From positions 1 through 27,389 of the forward strand of contig NZ_QUDR01000030.1 of assembly GCF_003477605.1 (NCBI RefSeq): a DNA stretch of 27,389 bases, read 5' to 3'. The position numbers and the translations under genes were made by a program. This stretch comes from Clostridium sp. AF37-5 (lineage in GTDB: Bacteria; Bacillota; Clostridia; Lachnospirales; Lachnospiraceae). Shown one piece after another: positions 22,957 through 27,389 of the stretch; positions within the stretch are counted from its first letter, which is position 1, and each line of letters begins with the position of its first letter. The notes under the pieces were generated by a model. The model saw only the letters and a program-made list of their open reading frames with translations. It did no database searches and was not told where the DNA came from.

Positions 22957-23594
22957 GCGTTTCGTAACACTTTGCCCTGCTCCATCTTGGAAACAGTATC
23001 ACAGAGGGTTTCGATATCCTCTGCATTATGAGAGGAAAGCAAAATGGTTGTTCCCAGCGCTTTTTTCTCAAGCAGCAGTTTTCGCATCTGCAAAACACCC
23101 TCTGCATCCAATCCGTTAAACGGCTCATCTAAAACAAGAAGATTTGGCTCTTCCATAATAGCCTGTGCAATACCAAGACGCTGACGCATTCCAAGACTAT
23201 ATTTCTTTACGGAACGTCTAAGGTTCGGATTTAACCCCACCAGTTCCATCGTGTGAAGAATCTGCCCTCTGTCAATTTTCCCATTCAGCTCTGCTAAAAC
23301 CTTTAAATTTTTGTACCCACTATAATGCGGAATAAATCCCGGTGTCTCAATGATAACACCTGTGTGGGGTGGAAAATCCACCTCTTTTCCTATCCTTTTA
23401 TGGTCCACCCATATCGTTCCCTGCGACGGTCTGATAAATCCAAGAATACACTTCATAAGCATTGTTTTACCAGAGCCATTCCGCCCAATCAATCCATGAA
23501 TTTTCCCTTTTTCAAAAGTCAGATTAATATCCGACAAAATAATCTGTTTTTTCATCGTCAAAGAAAGATTTTCTATTTCAATCATGCACTCCAT
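22953..23594 (-). CDS. ABC transporter ATP-binding protein
   Basis: Cytoplasmic ATPase of an ABC-2 type transporter. The start at 23594 (MECMIEIENL) is chosen because AGGAGG lies eight bases upstream, giving 213 residues. Walker A is GRNGSGKT (37-44). The signature motif is degenerate (YSLGMRQRLGIAQAI, with LGMRQ for LSGGQ), a form common in this drug/lantibiotic-type ABC subfamily. Walker B is LLVLDEPFNGLD, and the switch histidine is in LLSSHNAEDIE. It is the last gene of a four-gene unit (lipoprotein, two permeases, ATPase) with gaps or overlaps of 10, -14 and 13 bases. The architecture resembles exporters or immunity systems for peptides, but no bacteriocin gene or histidine kinase is next to it, so the substrate is open. 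Confidence 0.93.
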   Translation of the reverse strand: MECMIEIENLSLTMKKQIILSDINLTFEKGKIHGLIGRNGSGKTMLMKCILGFIRPSQGTIWVDHKRIGKEVDFPPHTGVIIETPGFIPHYSGYKNLKVLAELNGKIDRGQILHTMELVGLNPNLRRSVKKYSLGMRQRLGIAQAIMEEPNLLVLDEPFNGLDAEGVLQMRKLLLEKKALGTTILLSSHNAEDIETLCDTVSKMEQGKVLRNA

Positions 23595-23607
23595 TAACTG
23601 CCCCTCC

Positions 23608-24483
23608 TTAATCAATTTCGTGGTCAAAATTATAATTCATCTTTTTACATCTTATAAACGCCACAAATAAAATCACTGCCAATAATCCGATAAAATAATA
23701 GGCACTAAGTGACAGCGGAAAAACCATTTCTCTATAGTAGCGCGTGTAATGCACACCAAGAAGGCTATTAGCCATCGGAAATAAAAATTTAAAACGGGAA
23801 CTTGTTGCACAAAAACAAATTCCAGCCGCAATCACCAAAAAACCCGTGATAACTCCTGCCTTCTTCGCCCCTAAGGTGGCAAAAAGCAACAGAATCATAC
23901 TAAGCAAAAACAAATACAAAAAGACAAATAACACCCCGCAAAAAACAGCAAATGCCGGCGACATATGATAATAAATTTCCGGCGGAATGCTGACACTTCC
24001 TGTATTTTGTGCATAGTCCGGAAACGAATAGGCAAACTCCGAAACCACAGGACTCCATTTTGCAGAAAAACTTCCACTCCACAAAACAGGAATCATCATT
24101 CCCACAAACACAATGAGCAGGTAACTAAGAATACTCATCTGTACGTACAAAATCTGTCCAAAAAACCAATTTCCTTTCCCCGCTCTCTGCACAACAAAAA
24201 GTGTATTTCCATCAATTCTTGGATAATCTGACATAATCGCAAGAAACACTGCCGGCACAAGAAGAATCATAAAATTGGAATTTAACAGGGCAACAAATGG
24301 CTCATACACATTGATTGGTTTTCCCATCATAGCTGCATTTTGCAGCAGAGGAACCGTAATAAACTGATAGGCAAAAACAAGCGCTGCCACAATCAGAATC
24401 ATGCGCGGATCCATAATAAGTTTGATATACTCCATCTTTGCTATATGCCATATTTTACTGACCGAAAATTTACCATGTTCCAC
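23608..24483 (-). CDS. ABC-2 type permease (second permease of the operon)
   Basis: Membrane component of 291 residues. The start is a GTG with an AGGAGG site seven bases upstream, inside the end of the preceding permease gene (14-base overlap), which fits coupled translation. Hydrophobic segments are visible near residues 28-48, 68-88, 113-133, 178-205, 212-230 and 260-280, consistent with six helices of the ABC-2 fold. The N-terminus is cytoplasmic and amphipathic (SKIWHIAKMEYIKLIMDPRM). A long extracytoplasmic loop lies at about 134-177. There is no recognisable substrate signature. It pairs with the neighbouring permease as a heterodimer with the ATPase encoded 13 bases downstream. Confidence 0.85.
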   Translation of the reverse strand: MEHGKFSVSKIWHIAKMEYIKLIMDPRMILIVAALVFAYQFITVPLLQNAAMMGKPINVYEPFVALLNSNFMILLVPAVFLAIMSDYPRIDGNTLFVVQRAGKGNWFFGQILYVQMSILSYLLIVFVGMMIPVLWSGSFSAKWSPVVSEFAYSFPDYAQNTGSVSIPPEIYYHMSPAFAVFCGVLFVFLYLFLLSMILLLFATLGAKKAGVITGFLVIAAGICFCATSSRFKFLFPMANSLLGVHYTRYYREMVFPLSLSAYYFIGLLAVILFVAFIRCKKMNYNFDHEID

Positions 24484-25249
24484 GCAATAACCTCCTTTTT
24501 ATCAAACAGTAACATCCTATCATAAGCACCAATGCCGCAACCGCCATCCAAACGCCTGCCGTTACCAGATATTGTTTCCATGGATAATAAAGGATGCCTG
24601 TCGTTTCCCAAATCGCTATATTCCGGTTTCGAAGAAGCAAATCATACAAATAAATCAAGATAAACGGCATGCATAAAATAATATATCGATTTTTCAATAA
24701 CGCAGTGAAAAACAAAACCGGTATACACACCAAACATCCGTAAAAGAAAAACCGGATTCCCTTCCTAAGAAGAAGTGGCACAATTTGTGAAAGAATCGGC
24801 ATCTTTCCCATAGAGGTAAAAATCACAAACAAAATTCCTTCATACAAAAAACACCCAAGCACAGCAAGCAGACCACTGGACAAAACAGCCTCCGCCATAC
24901 TTCCCACAATATACTTTCGTACACCAATTCTTGCCTGACGAAATAAATAATTGTTCGTCATCTTTTCATTCCAAAACACATTTAAGAATGGAAAGATAAC
25001 AAGAATTGGCATAAACATCGCCATAAAAATACTGATTGGATTTGTAATCAGACTTTCAAACGTAATATCATTTTCCAGAAAAATCTGTCTCATCTGTCCC
25101 TCAAAAAACAAATCCCAAAAGGAATATTCCTTTCCGCTTTCATTGGCATAGCACACAGCCGTAAAACTTAATGCCGTAACACATAGAACACAACACCAAA
25201 ACACCTTATTCTTTAAAATACGTTCTACAAAACTTTTCATCCAATTCAT
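24470..25249 (-). CDS. ABC-2 type permease (first permease of the operon)
   Basis: Predicted membrane protein of 259 residues with hydrophobic segments near 16-34, 73-92, 112-142, 167-186, 190-208 and 231-252, again six helices. A GAGAGG site precedes the ATG, 10 bases after the lipoprotein gene ends. The first helix is followed by a roughly 35-residue extracytoplasmic loop (NESGKEYSFWDLFFEG and onwards). It has no close sequence motif beyond the general shape of ABC-2 permeases, and it differs clearly from its partner, so the pair is a heterodimer rather than a recent duplication. The substrate is unknown. Confidence 0.82.
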   Translation of the reverse strand: MNWMKSFVERILKNKVFWCCVLCVTALSFTAVCYANESGKEYSFWDLFFEGQMRQIFLENDITFESLITNPISIFMAMFMPILVIFPFLNVFWNEKMTNNYLFRQARIGVRKYIVGSMAEAVLSSGLLAVLGCFLYEGILFVIFTSMGKMPILSQIVPLLLRKGIRFFFYGCLVCIPVLFFTALLKNRYIILCMPFILIYLYDLLLRNRNIAIWETTGILYYPWKQYLVTAGVWMAVAALVLMIGCYCLIKRRLLRGTW

Positions 25250-25259
25250 CGCTACCCTC

Positions 25260-26375
25260 TCAATAATTCCTCACATAATCAACGGTTCCCGTCTTGCAGT
25301 CGACGAGAGCAAATTCTTCCTGATTTTCTTTCTCCGAAAACAACATCAGATAACAAGGACTTGTCGTATACTTTTCTCCTGCCTCATGCTCACTCTCTTT
25401 TCCGGCATCGCTGCACATCCGGTAACAAATCGATATCTTTGAAATATGATAACCATGATAGGAAGGAAGTTCTTTGGAAACAAGTTTTAGTGCACTTTGC
25501 AGTGATAATACCGTTTTGATTTCTTTTTGCTTTTCCGCCTCGTACATTACCCCCTCGTTTGACAAAAAACTATCTGCCCCCTTACAGGAACTAACCACAA
25601 TCTGGTCATCATAACAATCCGCATATTCAACCGACAAAGACTTCGTATCTGCACTCTCCATTAATTTCTTTTGAACTAATTCTTCCACCCCATGATATGT
25701 TTTGCGAAAACAAAAGCGTAAGAAAACATTTCCATCTTCACCATTTTTGTAAACATCAACTTTACTTGGCCGGCTTTTTAGTACGTTTTTCGCCACCGTT
25801 TTCTCCCACTTTTCTTCTTCCTTTTTCGCAAGTTCCACCGCCTGTTTCAGCGAAATTGTACCATCCTGCAACTGATATGTTTTATTTTCATACTTTCTAT
25901 CCAGCCATACGGTTTCAAAAAGATTCTCCTCCTCTATTTCATTCGATTCTTCTGACTTCCGGTAATTGATAAATCCATTATTTCCAAGCAGCAGACGTTC
26001 TCCCGTCTCTGTATTTTCATACTCCGGTCCCGGTGGCGAACTATTCGGGTTCTTTTTATAATACTTTTTTTTGAATCTCTTTTTCGGTACATAGGATTCA
26101 AAAATTTGATTTTCTTTCTGTAATAAATCACCTGCCTGCAAAAGTTTCGCCTCATACATCTTATCCGGCACATCAAAAAAAGCACAATTTTTAATATCAA
26201 GATTTTCAAACGATGTTGACCGGATATCGGCAAGTTCCCGTCTTAATCCATCCATATTTACATACTGTAAATCATTTTTGTTTTCGCCTGCTGCCTCTTC
26301 CGGGCTTTGAATGTAATCGCAGCCAACACATAAAATAATGGCTAAGATAACAAATAAAATGTGTGTGTGTTTCAA
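25260..26375 (-). CDS. Lipoprotein of the ABC transporter operon (unrecognised)
   Basis: A 371-residue exported protein, first gene of the ABC operon. It starts with TTG, supported by GGAGG six bases upstream. The N-terminus is a type II signal peptide with lipobox LCVGC (Cys19 lipidated). Residues 20-120 are acidic to basic, with a Lys/Tyr cluster KKRFKKKYYKKNPNSSPPGP near 100-120. Two segments with the pattern SLKQAVELAKKEEEKW (about 175) and SLQSALKLVSKELPSY (about 295), each followed by beta-strand-like sequence, suggest two similar alpha-beta units of PepSY/YcdB-like type; this is inference from pattern only. The location suggests it binds the transported molecule outside the cell or shields the cell from it. 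I do not recognise a named family. Confidence 0.78.
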   Translation of the reverse strand: MKHTHILFVILAIILCVGCDYIQSPEEAAGENKNDLQYVNMDGLRRELADIRSTSFENLDIKNCAFFDVPDKMYEAKLLQAGDLLQKENQIFESYVPKKRFKKKYYKKNPNSSPPGPEYENTETGERLLLGNNGFINYRKSEESNEIEEENLFETVWLDRKYENKTYQLQDGTISLKQAVELAKKEEEKWEKTVAKNVLKSRPSKVDVYKNGEDGNVFLRFCFRKTYHGVEELVQKKLMESADTKSLSVEYADCYDDQIVVSSCKGADSFLSNEGVMYEAEKQKEIKTVLSLQSALKLVSKELPSYHGYHISKISICYRMCSDAGKESEHEAGEKYTTSPCYLMLFSEKENQEEFALVDCKTGTVDYVRNY

Positions 26376-26413
26376 TGGTATCCTCCTTTAATTTCTGGCA
26401 TCTCCTGTCTACA

Positions 26414-26419
26414 ATCATA
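26414..26419 (-). promoter_or_regulatory. -10 box of the ABC operon promoter
   Basis: TATGAT on the minus strand, about 40 bases before the TTG start. No recognisable -35 box lies 16-18 bases upstream, which fits a promoter that depends on an activator bound at the direct repeat further upstream. Confidence 0.45.
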
Positions 26420-26453
26420 ACACAACTTATATTACATAAAACATAAAATTCGC

Positions 26454-26482
26454 GAACGACCTTTTTTTCGGAGTGAACGACC
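26454..26482 (-). promoter_or_regulatory. Direct repeat resembling a LytTR response-regulator site
   Basis: GGTCGTTC occurs twice on the minus strand (plus-strand 26454-26461 and 26475-26482) with a period of exactly 21 bases, two helical turns. LytTR-family regulators bind two 9-base direct repeats with a GTT core and 12-base spacing, with the proximal repeat about 35 bases from the -10. Here the gap to the -10 is 34 bases. The core CGTT matches; the flanks match only in part. Confidence 0.5.
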
Positions 26483-26549
26483 ACTTTTAGCCTTTTTTAT
26501 ACAACACATGATGTTTTTCATACCTAATCAGAGATACATGAATACTCTT

Positions 26550-27272
26550 TTAAATTTTCTTTATAAACTCAGGCAATGTATATCCAAGCGGTGTCATATA
26601 TGAACCATCCTCTGGTATACGAATCCAAGCTATTTTAGGATTCACCTCTATTACAACAATTTTGTTCCCATTAAAATCATACATACCTATCTGATGGCTC
26701 ATACCCATCTTTTTCTCAACAGGATTTTCTGCATATGAATACCAATTTTTACAACGTATCATATCAAGAATGTTACTCATTTCTTGTTTCGTACAAGTAT
26801 ACTGATTCGTGTCATCCATTCTTCGAATGACAACCGATGCAACATTTGAAAGATTTGGTCTGAAAACTTTACCTATTAAACTTGGTCTGCAAACCACTCG
26901 AACTTTATAAGTTTTTCCTAAATACTTTACCTTAACCGTTGCTTTTCCTCGTTTCAACAATGTAACAACTCCCTTTTTTGAAACTCTAGCAACTTTTTTG
27001 TTTGACGATGAGTACGACACACCTTCTTTTGCTGTAAATTCAAGATTTACTCGTTTTCCTACATCACGATAAATTGTCGTTGATACACCAAAGCCAACTT
27101 TCTTTACTATATTTACCGTAATTTTTTTCTTATTTGATTTTGTTCTCAGTACAAATGAAGTCTTTCCTTTTTTCTTAGGAATTACCTTACCGTCTTTTAT
27201 ATTTATGTACTTTTTGTCATACTTTACGGCTTTTACCTTTTTTTTGCTAAACTGATTAAGGCTGTATACCAT
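26550..27272 (-). CDS. BIG2 (Ig-like) domain protein, probably truncated at the 5' end
   Basis: 240 residues. Residues about 55-125 are a bacterial Ig-like BIG2 domain, with the characteristic SSNKKVARVSKKGVVTLLKRGKATVKVKY pattern. Residues 1-54 look like the second half of a preceding similar domain (KYINIKDGKVIPKKKGKTSFVLRTKS). The C-terminal 110 residues (from about SLIGKVFRPNL) are a separate domain I do not recognise. BIG2 proteins are normally secreted and begin with a signal peptide, yet none is present here, there is an in-frame stop nine codons upstream, and only a weak ribosome binding site. A run of eight As near the start (27238-27245 on the plus strand) is a plausible frameshift site. 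This may be a 5'-truncated remnant, or the upstream part may be joined by a frameshift. Confidence 0.6.
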   Translation of the reverse strand: MVYSLNQFSKKKVKAVKYDKKYINIKDGKVIPKKKGKTSFVLRTKSNKKKITVNIVKKVGFGVSTTIYRDVGKRVNLEFTAKEGVSYSSSNKKVARVSKKGVVTLLKRGKATVKVKYLGKTYKVRVVCRPSLIGKVFRPNLSNVASVVIRRMDDTNQYTCTKQEMSNILDMIRCKNWYSYAENPVEKKMGMSHQIGMYDFNGNKIVVIEVNPKIAWIRIPEDGSYMTPLGYTLPEFIKKI

Positions 27273-27347
27273 ATCCTTCTGTACATACCACCTAAATTAA
27301 GCGTAAGAGAGTACGGAACCTCTTTTAAGGGTAGCAAGTAGTACAAA

Positions 27348-27364
27348 TACCCCTTTCAGGGGTA
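27348..27364. repeat. Short perfect hairpin near the right edge
   Basis: TACCCCT (27348-27354), three bases, AGGGGTA (27358-27364): a 7-base inverted repeat with no T-run. It lies in the 117-base stretch from the truncated BIG2 gene to the window end, in which I see no gene. It may belong to an element continuing beyond the edge. Confidence 0.4.
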
Positions 27365-27389
27365 GGCAAAAGCGGCAAAGGCAAGATAG

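Overview
The window looks like chromosome from a low-GC, spore-forming Clostridia, most likely a Lachnospiraceae member. The evidence is a dipicolinate synthase pair (dpaA-dpaB), strong AGGAGG-type ribosome binding sites, a CIRCE/HrcA-type heat-shock site, and the Firmicute order pepP-like peptidase, shikimate-pathway gene, efp. This placement is inferred from gene content; no rRNA or other taxonomic marker is present. I see no tRNA, rRNA, CRISPR array, transposase or prophage gene.

Layout. Positions 1-1261 (minus) hold a CIRCE-controlled Hsp20 and an unrecognised protein. Positions 1473-5785 (plus) are the most unusual part: a TAXI-family substrate-binding lipoprotein, a GltS-type Na+/glutamate symporter, a 67-residue protein carrying a near-perfect 10-residue repeat, and a glutamine-hydrolysing asparagine synthetase. 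From 5782 to the right end every gene is on the minus strand. In order of increasing coordinate these are dpaB-dpaA behind a SigK-like promoter; a LysR regulator and a HesA/MoeB/ThiF E1-like enzyme; a long hairpin element; O-acetylhomoserine sulfhydrylase (metY); copA and csoR with a CsoR operator inside the promoter; and a compact housekeeping block, transcribed aroA, argS, AAA ATPase with degenerate nuclease-like tail, DUF815 ATPase, yqeG-like HAD phosphatase, pepP-like peptidase, a fused aroD-aroK, and efp. Next comes an ABC-2 transporter operon (lipoprotein, two permeases, ATPase) with a LytTR-like direct repeat upstream. Last is an Ig-like (BIG2) protein that appears to have lost its 5' end.

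How the genes work together. aroA and the aroD-aroK fusion supply three shikimate-pathway activities. CsoR and CopA form a copper sensing/export unit. DpaA and DpaB make dipicolinate for the spore core. HesA, LysR and MetY may all belong to sulfur metabolism, but only their proximity supports linking the first two to MetY. The left plus-strand cluster suggests glutamate uptake tied to amide nitrogen metabolism, with the 67-residue repeat protein as the unexplained component.

The genome is tightly packed. Three promoters (for efp, argS and aroA) overlap or lie inside the 3' end of the preceding gene, the CIRCE element contains the stop codon of the upstream gene, and asnB and dpaB share overlapping convergent stop codons.
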